A stretch of 59,817 bases of DNA, taken from assembly GCF_023336905.1 (NCBI RefSeq), contig NZ_JAMBLS010000022.1:1-59817 (forward strand). Direction: 5' to 3'. Below are positions 52,744 through 59,817 of this stretch, in pieces (position 1 is the first letter of the stretch; each line of letters opens with the position of its first letter). Both the position numbers and the translations under genes were made by a program. The notes beneath the pieces were generated by a model. It was not told the origin of the DNA, ran no database searches, and worked only from the letters and a program-made list of their open reading frames with translations. Origin of the DNA: Bacteroides sp. ET71 (GTDB taxonomy: Bacteria > Bacteroidota > Bacteroidia > Bacteroidales > Bacteroidaceae).

Positions 52744-53319
52744 ATGATGAAAAAGATTGCGATTTTGGCTTCGGGCAACGGCACCAATGCCGAAAATATC
52801 ATCCGTTATTTCCGGGGTCGGGGGACGGCCGAAGTGTCTTTGCTGCTGACCAACAGGTCGACGGCCTACGTGTTGCAACGTGCAGCTTCCTTGCACGTGC
52901 CCGCTTGTGCTTTTACGAAAGAAGAATGGGCCGACGGGCAGAAACCGCTTGAAGCCCTGCGTGCCCAAGGGATAGATTTCGTGGTGTTGGCCGGCTTTCT
53001 GGCACGCGTGCCGGACAATGTGCTGCATGCCTATCCCGGCAGGATGGTCAACATCCACCCCTCGCTGCTGCCCAAGTTCGGAGGCAAGGGCATGTATGGC
53101 GACCGTGTCCACCAAGCCGTCATCGAAGCCGGCGAGACGGAGAGCGGCATCACTATACATTATACTAACGAGGTGTACGACGAGGGAGTCGTCGTGTGCC
53201 AGTATCATTGTCCAGTCTTGCCCGGCGATACGCCGGAGACCCTGGCACAGCGCGTCCATGCCTTGGAGTATGAGCACTATCCGCGCGTCATCGAAGAGTT
53301 GGTGCAGGCGCTGGACTGA
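52744..53319 (+). CDS. purN: Phosphoribosylglycinamide formyltransferase (PurN)
   Basis: PurN transfers a formyl group from 10-formyl-tetrahydrofolate to GAR in purine synthesis. The 191-residue product has KIAILASGNGTNAENIIRYF (phosphoribose loop), VVLAGFLARVP, the catalytic NIHPSLLPKFGGKGMYG with Asn and His, and ETESGITIHYTNEVYDEG with the catalytic Asp. It ends HALEYEHYPRVIEELV. Two adjacent ATG codons (52744, 52747) are equal candidates; a longer upstream frame is leader. It is divergent from acpP and is followed 19 bases later by palindromic repeat B. Confidence 0.94.
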   Translation: MMKKIAILASGNGTNAENIIRYFRGRGTAEVSLLLTNRSTAYVLQRAASLHVPACAFTKEEWADGQKPLEALRAQGIDFVVLAGFLARVPDNVLHAYPGRMVNIHPSLLPKFGGKGMYGDRVHQAVIEAGETESGITIHYTNEVYDEGVVVCQYHCPVLPGDTPETLAQRVHALEYEHYPRVIEELVQALD

Positions 53320-53337
53320 GAACGTTTTTCCCAAAGT

Positions 53338-53448
53338 AATATTTCCGGATATTTATTGCTTCCAGATTCGTTCCAAAGTCGTTCTTTGTTCGTTTCTAAG
53401 GAGACGAACTTGGAACGACTTTGGAACGACTTTGGTAGGACTTTGGTG
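53338..53448. repeat. Dispersed palindromic repeat B, copy 2 (inverted)
   Basis: Inverse counterpart of 42770-42883, with the same long arms (core TTCCAAAGTCGTTC and TTGGAACGACTTTGG), the same AGGAGACGAAC loop and trailing GGTAGGACTTTGG units. It sits just after purN and could serve as its terminator. Confidence 0.75.
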
Positions 53449-54090
53449 TGGGCTCGTTTCGGGATGGGCGAGACGGCGGAGTGATGTTGAAAAATGTTTA
53501 ACTTGTATGCTGTGCAGCGCTTGTCGTGCAGTTTGGGCAAGGAACCGTATAGGGGAATGTCGTAAAATAGGGATTTGAACCGCAGATGGCGCGGATTAAA
53601 CGGGATAACCGCAGATGTGTCTGTCGCCCGGGTGTAGTCGGTGGGGGGCGTATACGGTCTTTTCATGCGTCATGTAGGTGCGGAGACTGAATTGCGGTTG
53701 TAGCAGCGGATGTGACGGTAAAGTCTTTGATTTTGCGGTTTTAGGAAATGTTAATGTTATGTATGGGTCTGCATTATTCTGAAATAGATTCTGTATCCGG
53801 CGTAAGTCCGGTTGCACGGTTGGCTGCGGACGATATAGCTTTGGTAGAGAATTTTTATGACCTTCTTTAGACATCTATAAACGATGCCACCAGGAATCGA
53901 ACTATTGATTCCTGGTGGCTGAATATCTTTGACTTATAAATCGGCAAGTAGTGTAATTTCCCGCTATTGCTCCACCGGATTGTTGCAGTGTTCTGCGTCA
54001 GGTTGCGTGGAGGTTTCCTTTATTGATTACAAATTTACAGCTTTCTTTTGAAAGTCAGGCATGTAATCATGAAAACTTCTCCGCCTTGGT
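53449..54090. other. Gene-free junction between core genes and the AT-rich block
   Basis: No credible gene. It holds a CCGCAGAT-type short repeat (about 53580-53620), a 12-13-bp hairpin at 53886-53919 (below) and a long imperfect inverted repeat GATTACA/TGTAATC at about 54025-54068. Base composition shifts here from the housekeeping style to AT-rich, so an insertion boundary is likely in this stretch. Confidence 0.5.
53886..53919. repeat. Hairpin resembling a tRNA 3' end, possible attachment site
   Basis: GCCACCAGGAATC (53886-53898) pairs with GATTCCTGGTGGC (53907-53919). Read on the minus strand, AGTTCGATTCCTGGTGGC looks like the T-loop and acceptor arm of a tRNA 3' end. No full tRNA is present. 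It sits at the edge of the accessory block and could be a recombination scar; alternatively it is simply a terminator. Confidence 0.35.
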
Positions 54091-55129
54091 TCAAAATCCT
54101 TTTTGGACTTCCCAATAGCCGCCTTTATTGGGGCCGACATGTCTGATTATCCCTTTTTCTTGGAGTGAAGCCAACCGACGCTTTACGCTGCTTTCATGTA
54201 TACCTAAGCGATTTACCATTTCTTTTCTTTGTATATAAGGATTATCTTTTATCAATTCAAGTATGGCATCTTTTTGTTTTTGTTGGTCTGTTTCTGGCCG
54301 TTTCTGGGTCGTTTCCTGGGTCGATTCTGGGTCGCTTTGGATTGTCGCTCTTTCCGGGTACTCAAACTTAAAAGTTGTCCATATACCTGAAGCATCATAA
54401 CGGAACTCCGGTGTGGAGAAACCATCATTCTTACAAGCCGTAATGATACGCTCGATGCTGCGTCCCCATGCCTCAATCTCACCTGCATGGAAGAAAGTAT
54501 TGGCAATATCCGGGTTGTAAGGCATACTTCGGTGTGAGGACAATAAGGTTTCCACCGTCCACCCTTCGGGCAACACCCCTCCGTTTATTATCTCCAACTT
54601 GTTTTCATACACGCGGATTTGGATGGGAGAAGGTTCTGCGTTGTCTTTGTTAATGCAGGCATTCAGCAACGCTTCACGTAGAGCTTCACGGGGTATGGGT
54701 AAAGTTTCTATCCGTTGGATGCCTTCGTAGGTTATGATAGCTTTCATATATTTGGTACACAACAAGTCCATTAGCTTCACAATTTGCTGGAAAAGATTAC
54801 CATGCACTTCATCCTGATATACCAAATCCATGCCTTCGCGGAAGAAACCGACCTTTACAAATGCCCCGGTCACATATTGTTCTGGGTCGGGATGGAACAA
54901 CAAAGCGGCAGCACGTTTCAGGTAACTACCCTCATAAAGCCGGAGTTTCTCCAACAAACCGTGATTGTCGTCTATCAAGTCTGTTTCCTTCATACGTCCG
55001 CTCCGTTTGGCATACTTGCGGAATAACATAAAGGATGCCACCTTGAGCATTGGCAAAGCCACAAATCCATTTCTGGTATTCGTTGTGTAAAAATTCTTTA
55101 AACTCTATGTTTTGGTATTCGGTTGGTAT
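54091..55129 (-). pseudogene. AlbA_2 / ATP-binding transcriptional regulator-like, broken
   Basis: The remaining open frame (54091-55062, 323 residues) matches the second half of proteins with an AlbA_2 DNA-binding domain, a GHKL-type ATPase and a winged helix. It has FRKYAKRSGRMKE onward, PREALREALLNACINKD, the ATPase-like INGGVLPEGW, and the C-terminal winged helix IQRKEMVNRLGIHESSVKRRL. The AlbA_2 domain is missing. Just upstream in another frame are its first 33 residues, PTEYQNIEFKEFLHNEYQKW followed by ICGFANAQGGILY, and no proper start codon (ATA at 55127). So an internal deletion, with a frame change near 55025-55040, has removed most of the domain. The gene is very likely non-functional, though the C-terminal part could still be made from 55062. 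Confidence 0.8.
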
Positions 55130-55132
55130 ATT

Positions 55133-55777
55133 TTAATCATCCAAAGTATAAGTTTCATCGTAAATATCTCTCAGGTTCTTGCCTTCAAACATCCAATAGC
55201 CTGTAGGTTGAATGGCATGAGTGGTATTGAGCATTTTTTTTGTAATTCCAGTCAATGAATAAACATCACCTTGATACATCACTTTCTTTTCATCAACTAC
55301 CGATACTTCAATAGATGAATCTTTTACGAATACTAAAATATCACCTTTCTTCATTCCCATCTCAAAATAATTGAGGGGAGGACGGCGTGACGAATTGATT
55401 TTTTCCGTAGCGGATTTATCTTCTGTAGTCAGGTCGTTGTCTATCTCTTCCGTGATTTCTTGTGTCACATCTTCTCGATTAAACAATTCCAATATCGCCA
55501 TCGCTTGCTCAGGTTTGATTTGAAAAAACTCACGGTTAGCATTGATACGGTTAGGAGCGAATGCCGTGTGCAGAGCCTTCTCAATCTTGGCACAATCTGA
55601 AGACTTCACTTTACAAGCATACTTACATTCAAAAGGAACAGGAACTCCTGTACCATAAAGTTCTTTCATTCGAGCATCCAAATTATCCCTTGTGGTCATG
55701 CCTATTTTTACCAATCCAGGCATTGCAGGATTAGTAAGAACATAAACGATTCCTGAATTATTTTGTTTTTGAGACAT
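55133..55777 (-). CDS. GIY-YIG nuclease (T5orf172 type) with RAMA-like C-terminus
   Basis: A 214-residue protein. The N-terminal GIY-YIG domain reads GIVYVLTNPAMPGLVKIGMT (VYVL and VKIG as the two strands). It continues LDARMKELYGTGVPVPFECKYAC with the catalytic Arg, an IEKALHTAF helix and NREFF with conserved Asn/Glu. This pattern is the T5orf172/Mug113 subgroup. After a Glu/Asp-rich linker, the C-terminal 90 residues (EMGMKKGDILVFVKDSSIEV to YWMFEGKNLRDIYDETY) resemble the RAMA domain found with adenine methylases and restriction enzymes. It may cut DNA in a modification-dependent way (inference). It ends directly against the AlbA_2 pseudogene. Confidence 0.8.
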   Translation of the reverse strand: MSQKQNNSGIVYVLTNPAMPGLVKIGMTTRDNLDARMKELYGTGVPVPFECKYACKVKSSDCAKIEKALHTAFAPNRINANREFFQIKPEQAMAILELFNREDVTQEITEEIDNDLTTEDKSATEKINSSRRPPLNYFEMGMKKGDILVFVKDSSIEVSVVDEKKVMYQGDVYSLTGITKKMLNTTHAIQPTGYWMFEGKNLRDIYDETYTLDD

Positions 55778-55799
55778 ATATCACTTGTTTTTAAGCATG

Positions 55800-56381
55800 T
55801 TATTGACACAAAACTGCAGTTATAATATTTGAAATAATATTAGAAGTTACATCTACACCAAAACTTTTTATTTTATCAACTAACTTCGTTTTAGCCTGAG
55901 TAGGATTAGGCTCTGTTTCTACAATCTCTTTTATTTCCTTGTATTGTTTTCCTGTTAATTCATCCTTTATTATATCCATGAACTGGTCTAAAAATTGAGA
56001 TTGTTGCTGGGATTGGGTTTGATTCACATGTACATTAACAGATTTATCTATTACATTGGAGTCTTTAATCACACTAATAATCTGGGGCATTTCCAAACAT
56101 GCCTGCAATATTGCAAGCATATTATCAAAGACAGTGGGAGAATGATGGTTTTTAGTGAAGTCTTTAGCTGATTCTTCAAAATCATTAATACACCTATCTC
56201 CAGAAAAATTTATAGAAAGGAATCTTATAGATTTGTTTTTCCATATTTCATATTTGGAATTGTCTGCTAAACTATAAGCTGCATATGTACGAAAAACCCC
56301 CGATGGAGTATTGATATATGAGATTGTTTTTCTTATATCTTTTCCTTCTTCAATGAGTTGTTCAAGAGTTATTGTTTCCAT
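55800..56381 (-). CDS. Hypothetical protein of the accessory block (193 residues)
   Basis: I do not recognise this protein. It starts with LEQLIEEGKDIRKTISYINTPSGVFRTYAAYSLADNSKYEIWKNKSIRFL, a pattern resembling small antiphage accessory proteins of the Abi type. A Gln-rich hinge (NQTQSQQQSQFLDQFMDIIKDEL) then joins an alpha-helical C-terminus with KQYKEIKEIVE and KTKLVDKIKSFGVDVTSNIIS. There is no signal peptide; a mildly hydrophobic end (IISNIITAVLCQ) might touch a membrane. The layout, an N-terminal effector-like part and a C-terminal helical oligomerisation part, is a guess. It sits between a DUF262-HNH gene and a GIY-YIG gene with gaps of about 20 bases, so it is in the same operon. Confidence 0.75.
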   Translation of the reverse strand: METITLEQLIEEGKDIRKTISYINTPSGVFRTYAAYSLADNSKYEIWKNKSIRFLSINFSGDRCINDFEESAKDFTKNHHSPTVFDNMLAILQACLEMPQIISVIKDSNVIDKSVNVHVNQTQSQQQSQFLDQFMDIIKDELTGKQYKEIKEIVETEPNPTQAKTKLVDKIKSFGVDVTSNIISNIITAVLCQ

Positions 56382-56402
56382 CTTTTGAATTTTGTTAAAA
56401 TA

Positions 56403-57512
56403 TTACTTTCCTCCTTTAACCCGATTGCAATTCTTACAAAGCATTTGGCAATTCTCCGCCACAGTCGTACCGCCTTCTTTCCAAGGCGTGATGTGGTCGG
56501 CTTCCATTTCCTCCAGTTCGAAATGCTTGCCGCAATGAACGCATATGCCGTGCTGCCGCTCGTAGGCTTCGCGTTTCTGCTTTTTGTCGAAAGTTCGGAA
56601 ACTGAGGTCGCGCAGGTCGCCGCTCAGCACGTAGCGATAAATGCCGGACTTCTTCATGATTTCATCATCCTCCATTAAGTCGTGTATCTGCTTTTCGAGG
56701 GCAACAGTATCATATACATTTTCACTAAACTCATCATACATGGCTCCCCAATCCAGACCTTTCATCTCGCGGCGGTATTTGGTAAATGTGGAACGTATCC
56801 ATGTAATGATAGATACAAAGTAAGCCCATAGCTTATTGGCATTCGGGTCAAACTGATGCAATGCCATGTATTTGTCCACGCTTTCTACGCCGTCATGACG
56901 AGCCGCCCATTTCAAGATAGTAGCCAAGTATGCCTGCTCTATGGCGTTTCCGTTCAAAAAGTCGGCTCCCATCTTATAAGCCGGACATCCGTTCTTTGAG
57001 AAATGCCTGCGCGCATCTGTTACGAAAGGTCCGGCATAGACGGCGTTCAGCAGTTCTTGGTCGAGAAGTTTCTCTCCCGCAATGTTGATTACCCGGAACC
57101 AGTTAAGCTTTTCTTTGTCTGTCCCTTCGCAAAAGTACACAGTCAGTTCATAGTTGAGAAACTTGGCTTTCTCTTCCTCTGTAAGTGTGGAGAAATAGAG
57201 TGTTCCTCGGTCGTGGTCAACGATGTTAAAATCGTGAGTGTAGAATCCGCATATTGAGAGGGTGCGCTGTTGCCCGTCAATCATTTCAAAGTTTTCGTTT
57301 TTATCTACGCTCCAATACATGATGTTGAGAGGAAAGCCTTTGAGGATGGTTTCCACAACGGCTTGCTGTTGCTTCTCATCATAGCGAAATTCACGCTGAT
57401 AAGGAGGGCGTATATCTAATTTTCCATGATAACCTTTTACTCCGGCATCGGGGTCGTTGACATATCCATCAATCAAATCACAGATTTTTATGGACTTCAA
57501 TTCTATTTGCAT
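56403..57512 (-). CDS. DUF262 and HNH endonuclease domain protein
   Basis: A 369-residue protein related to GmrSD-type and similar restriction proteins. The N-terminal DUF262 (ParB-like) domain has RPPYQREF (35-42) and the signature MIDGQQRTLS (77-86), used for nucleotide binding or hydrolysis in relatives. The C-terminus is an HNH nuclease with two CxxC zinc pairs (Cys324/Cys327 and Cys359/Cys362) and the catalytic Asp339-His340 in EADHITPW, followed by AENCQMLCKNCNR. All key residues are present, so an active nuclease is expected. It starts three bases after the dinD stop. It is the strongest candidate for the cutting enzyme of the block. Confidence 0.88.
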   Translation of the reverse strand: MQIELKSIKICDLIDGYVNDPDAGVKGYHGKLDIRPPYQREFRYDEKQQQAVVETILKGFPLNIMYWSVDKNENFEMIDGQQRTLSICGFYTHDFNIVDHDRGTLYFSTLTEEEKAKFLNYELTVYFCEGTDKEKLNWFRVINIAGEKLLDQELLNAVYAGPFVTDARRHFSKNGCPAYKMGADFLNGNAIEQAYLATILKWAARHDGVESVDKYMALHQFDPNANKLWAYFVSIITWIRSTFTKYRREMKGLDWGAMYDEFSENVYDTVALEKQIHDLMEDDEIMKKSGIYRYVLSGDLRDLSFRTFDKKQKREAYERQHGICVHCGKHFELEEMEADHITPWKEGGTTVAENCQMLCKNCNRVKGGK

Positions 57513-57515
57513 ATC

Positions 57516-58373
57516 TTACTCCTTTTCTCTTTTAGAAGTTTTCTTTGCGCTTTGCTTCTTAGTTAATGATTTTTCCTCAGACTTCAATCGCCGTTCCACC
57601 TTCTTTACATCCTCTCCTGGTGGCAACTGCTCAGGAACTATTCCACGTTGCAGCAGCATATTCCTTACGGCGGCATTGTTATCCACGTGTTCACGAGTGA
57701 TTTGTTCTTGTCCGTGCAAATCTTTCTGCTGTACATTTACCGAGGTCATTTCCGCAGCAAAATCCTTAGCTTTGATACTGATTGTCGGAAGGAAGTCTGC
57801 CAGAGGTCGATTGTCAGGAGCTCCTAACTTGCGTTTTAGCAATGCCGTATCCAGATGAAATAAAGCTTTGTCACCTTTAGAACGAATGATACCGAATCCT
57901 TTGTTATCCACTCCGCGCTCATAAAGGATACCCGATAAACGATTTTCCGTTTCTGCCAGTTTATTACGTGCCACGACACGCTCATGTTCCAGTATTCTCT
58001 TCTGCACAAGTTCTGCCCGACGTGTCTGCACCGCAAAATAGTTTTGCGCAAAGGCTACTTGCGGCTTACGCGGATCTCCATTTTGAGCAACAAGATAGCA
58101 GGCATAGCGCGTCAGCATATAGTCATTTATCTCACGTTGAGCACCTTTTGCCAATTCTATCATTTTGCTGACGTCAGCAAAATGATATGCTGTTTCTTGT
58201 CCTGCATTTTCGCATGCGATTTTGGCTTTCTCTATGATATTCTCAAAGTTACGCCATTGTGCATAGCCTAGCAAAGTAGAGAGTTCTCTTGCACTCCAGC
58301 ATTCCACACCCTCATATTCGTTTGCAATGGATTCAAACCGGCGGAACAATTCTATGATTTCTTCGGCTTTCAT
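57516..58373 (-). CDS. dinD: DNA damage-inducible protein D (DinD)
   Basis: A 285-residue DinD homologue. E. coli DinD is a LexA-controlled protein reported to inhibit RecA filaments. Segments typical of the family are [86 protein letters not shown] and the central [30 protein letters not shown]. The C-terminus is Lys/Glu-rich. Its ATG overlaps the methyltransferase stop by one base (TAATG), and the DUF262-HNH gene follows after three bases. This location within a modification operon, not an SOS regulon, is notable. A full-length product is expected. Confidence 0.9.
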   Translation of the reverse strand: MKAEEIIELFRRFESIANEYEGVECWSARELSTLLGYAQWRNFENIIEKAKIACENAGQETAYHFADVSKMIELAKGAQREINDYMLTRYACYLVAQNGDPRKPQVAFAQNYFAVQTRRAELVQKRILEHERVVARNKLAETENRLSGILYERGVDNKGFGIIRSKGDKALFHLDTALLKRKLGAPDNRPLADFLPTISIKAKDFAAEMTSVNVQQKDLHGQEQITREHVDNNAAVRNMLLQRGIVPEQLPPGEDVKKVERRLKSEEKSLTKKQSAKKTSKREKE

Positions 58374-59374
58374 TATTTTTTGATTTTGCGGATTACTATT
58401 CTTTCATACAATCGAGTTGGCACACCTTCTTTTTCAATATAAAATCTTGGACCACCATTCAATTTACCTAACCTTTTTTTAATCACGGACATATCAGCCA
58501 AATCAAGACTTTTTCCTAATATTTCAAATTGTTCCGGACTATATTTATCCAAGAATGTTATTGGAACTCCCATAGCACCATCATAATCCATAGGTATCTC
58601 TTCCGTTTTGTTCACATTAATAGCATCAAAATTAATGTATCGTGGATATTCTTCAGAAGTGTAGTGCTTATAAAGAATGATGTCTTCATGACGTTTTTTG
58701 ATTTCAAGATTAGTAAACCATGTAACACCAGATACCCGAATCATACCCTCCCGATGGTCACCAGCGGTAGCCTTATCCTCATAATGTGAAATAAAATGTC
58801 CTGCTCCTCCCTTAAAACCATACCCTAACCACAATTTGTTTTGCATGATTAACGGAAATATCTCTTTATAAGAAATGGCATTCTGATGTCCGATAATCAA
58901 GAACTTCTTTTCATATTCCATCAGTTGCGCCACGTATTCCCGAAACAAAGAAAACGGAGGATTAGTCACCACAATATCCGCTTCTTTGAGCAATTCGATG
59001 CATTCTTTACTGCGGAAATCTCCATCTCCTTTTAGCGGTTTTACTCCTATCTCTTCTGCATTGGGTATATGGTCTCCATTTTTATCACCTTCATAAGTCA
59101 GGTAAACGGCTTGTTCGCTCTTGTTTTGGCTGAACAAGTCTATATTTTGATTCTTATAGCAAGTGGTAATCAGTTTCTTCAATCCAAGAAATTCAAAGTT
59201 ATAGGCAAAATAGGTAAAGAAATTGCTCACACGTGGGTCATCGCAATTACATAATACAGTCTTACCGCGAAAATGTTCCCGGTAATGCCGCAACTCGTTG
59301 TTGATATCTTCCAGTTGCGTATAAAACTCGTCTTTCTTGGCTTCTTTTGCCTTGTTCAGATTCTTATTAGCCAT
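58373..59374 (-). CDS. Adenine-specific DNA methyltransferase, M.EcoRI family
   Basis: A 333-residue N6-adenine methyltransferase. It matches the recognised features of M.EcoRI closely: the N-terminal [59 protein letters not shown] followed by catalytic motif NPPF (138-141), [21 protein letters not shown] and [18 protein letters not shown]. By family it should modify the inner A of GAATTC (inference). No EcoRI-like endonuclease gene is in the window. The start follows the XRE gene by five bases, and its stop overlaps dinD. It probably marks self DNA for the nucleases encoded downstream. Confidence 0.92.
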   Translation of the reverse strand: MANKNLNKAKEAKKDEFYTQLEDINNELRHYREHFRGKTVLCNCDDPRVSNFFTYFAYNFEFLGLKKLITTCYKNQNIDLFSQNKSEQAVYLTYEGDKNGDHIPNAEEIGVKPLKGDGDFRSKECIELLKEADIVVTNPPFSLFREYVAQLMEYEKKFLIIGHQNAISYKEIFPLIMQNKLWLGYGFKGGAGHFISHYEDKATAGDHREGMIRVSGVTWFTNLEIKKRHEDIILYKHYTSEEYPRYINFDAINVNKTEEIPMDYDGAMGVPITFLDKYSPEQFEILGKSLDLADMSVIKKRLGKLNGGPRFYIEKEGVPTRLYERIVIRKIKK

Positions 59375-59379
59375 ATCAT

Positions 59380-59592
59380 TTAATCGAATTTACCCTTGTT
59401 AATCAAATCTTTTGCATTCACTTCCAGAATTTCCGCTATCTTCATCAACATCTCCAATGAGGGTTGTGTTGTATTAGAACACCAACGAGAAACAGTCGCT
59501 TCGTTCTTTCCTAACTGTTCAGCCAGCCATTTTCCGGTTTTTCCCTGTTCTACCAATACTATTTTTAGCCGATTTATTTTTTCTGTTCCCAT
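59380..59592 (-). CDS. XRE-family transcriptional regulator (C-protein-like)
   Basis: A 70-residue helix-turn-helix protein: LKIVLVEQGKTGKWLAEQLGKNEATVSRWCSNTTQPSLEMLMKIAEILEVNAKDLI. It is one compact XRE domain, the size of the controller proteins of restriction-modification systems. As first gene before the methyltransferase it probably sets the expression of the operon, delaying nuclease activity until DNA is methylated (inference). A promoter is proposed at 59640-59673. Confidence 0.9.
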   Translation of the reverse strand: MGTEKINRLKIVLVEQGKTGKWLAEQLGKNEATVSRWCSNTTQPSLEMLMKIAEILEVNAKDLINKGKFD

Positions 59593-59639
59593 ATTAATAA
59601 AATGTATTGCAGACGCACTATAATAATTGATTGTATTTG

Positions 59640-59673
59640 CAAATATAATGATTGCTTAGCAAAACCATTCAAA
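59640..59673 (-). promoter_or_regulatory. Promoter of the accessory operon
   Basis: On the minus strand, TATATTTG (59640-59647) with TTTG at 59670-59673 and 22 bases between. It lies about 50 bases upstream of the XRE gene. The 225 bases from 59593 to the right edge carry no gene on either strand. Confidence 0.55.
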
Positions 59674-59798
59674 TTTCGACAATAAACTGTTCTTAATAAT
59701 TGAAATTTTGCCATTTATGTCTGAGTTGTCTGCGCAAAAAAAATCATTTTGTGGAACGGTTTGCCTCTTTTTGACCGGATGATTAAAAAAATCCTCTT

Positions 59799-59806
59799 TA
59801 TCTTTG
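59799..59806 (+). promoter_or_regulatory. -7 box (TATCTTTG) near the right edge
   Basis: A TAnnTTTG match 11 bases from the right edge, with TTTG at 59770-59773 (25 bases, too far for an ideal pair). It suggests a gene starting just beyond the window, divergent from the XRE operon. Confidence 0.4.
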
Positions 59807-59817
59807 CACACGAAACA

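Larger units (their letters stand above)
54091..59592 (-). other. AT-rich accessory block, candidate defence operon
   Basis: Seven minus-strand genes with tiny gaps or overlaps. In transcription order they are XRE regulator, M.EcoRI-like methyltransferase, DinD, DUF262-HNH protein, unknown 193-residue protein, GIY-YIG/RAMA-like protein and the broken AlbA_2/ATPase gene. AT content and codon use differ from everything to the left. No integrase or transposase is seen in the window, but the right end may continue beyond it. Confidence 0.6.

Noticed and set aside
53596-53874. 92-codon minus-strand frame
   Set aside because: In the junction spacer with short repeats; no recognisable domain or ribosome site.
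53886-53919. Complete tRNA gene
   Set aside because: Only a T-loop/acceptor-like 3' part is seen; no D-arm or anticodon arm can be drawn on either strand.

Overview
The window looks like chromosomal DNA from a Bacteroidales bacterium, most likely Bacteroidaceae. The evidence is Bacteroides-type promoter boxes (TAnnTTTG, with TTTG about 20 bases upstream at the best sites), an S46 dipeptidyl-peptidase, an exbB-exbD-exbD-tonB cluster with a PstS-like lipoprotein and a TPR protein, a dapB-lepB-lepB-wbqC operon, a GH3-auxin family protein and DUF2851/DUF3108 proteins. By eye the part from about 14 to 30 kb is clearly more GC-rich than the flanks, and the last 5.7 kb is clearly AT-rich. I cannot name the species.

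Layout. 0-11 kb: ruvB, a lipid-linked sugar flippase, an S46 peptidase, then the TonB-energising operon. 11-16 kb (minus strand): a DEAD-box RNA helicase, a lipoprotein tyrosine phosphatase, a PfkB sugar kinase and kdsD. 16-30 kb: an M16 peptidase, pfkA, queH, a periplasmic GH3 beta-glucosidase, the dapB-lepB-lepB-wbqC operon, and a plus-strand group of DUF2851, NahK-like kinase and CBM9-like protein. 30-37 kb: an RND efflux operon (adaptor, pump, outer-membrane factor) followed by an LpxA-like acyltransferase. 37-54 kb: cell-envelope proteins, cysS, a tandem-sensor histidine kinase, an EamA transporter with a GH3-auxin family enzyme, a second phosphofructokinase, acpP-fabF-rnc and purN. 54-59.6 kb: an AT-rich accessory block, all on the minus strand, with an XRE regulator, an M.EcoRI-like adenine methyltransferase, DinD, a DUF262-HNH nuclease, an unknown protein, a GIY-YIG nuclease and the wreck of an AlbA_2/ATPase gene.

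The accessory block is the best candidate for an undescribed system. It reads as a methylation-linked defence operon with two nuclease-type genes and no visible EcoRI-type endonuclease. Other unusual points: a second signal peptidase whose catalytic Ser and Lys positions are both Gly; a histidine kinase with two periplasmic sensor modules; an RND pump with two extra hydrophobic segments; two phosphofructokinases with different active-site signatures; and several intergenic repeat families, including 22-bp and 23-bp tandem repeats and long palindromes present in two inverted copies.

No tRNA, rRNA, CRISPR array, integrase or intact insertion sequence was recognised. All calls come from reading the sequence; no database search was run.
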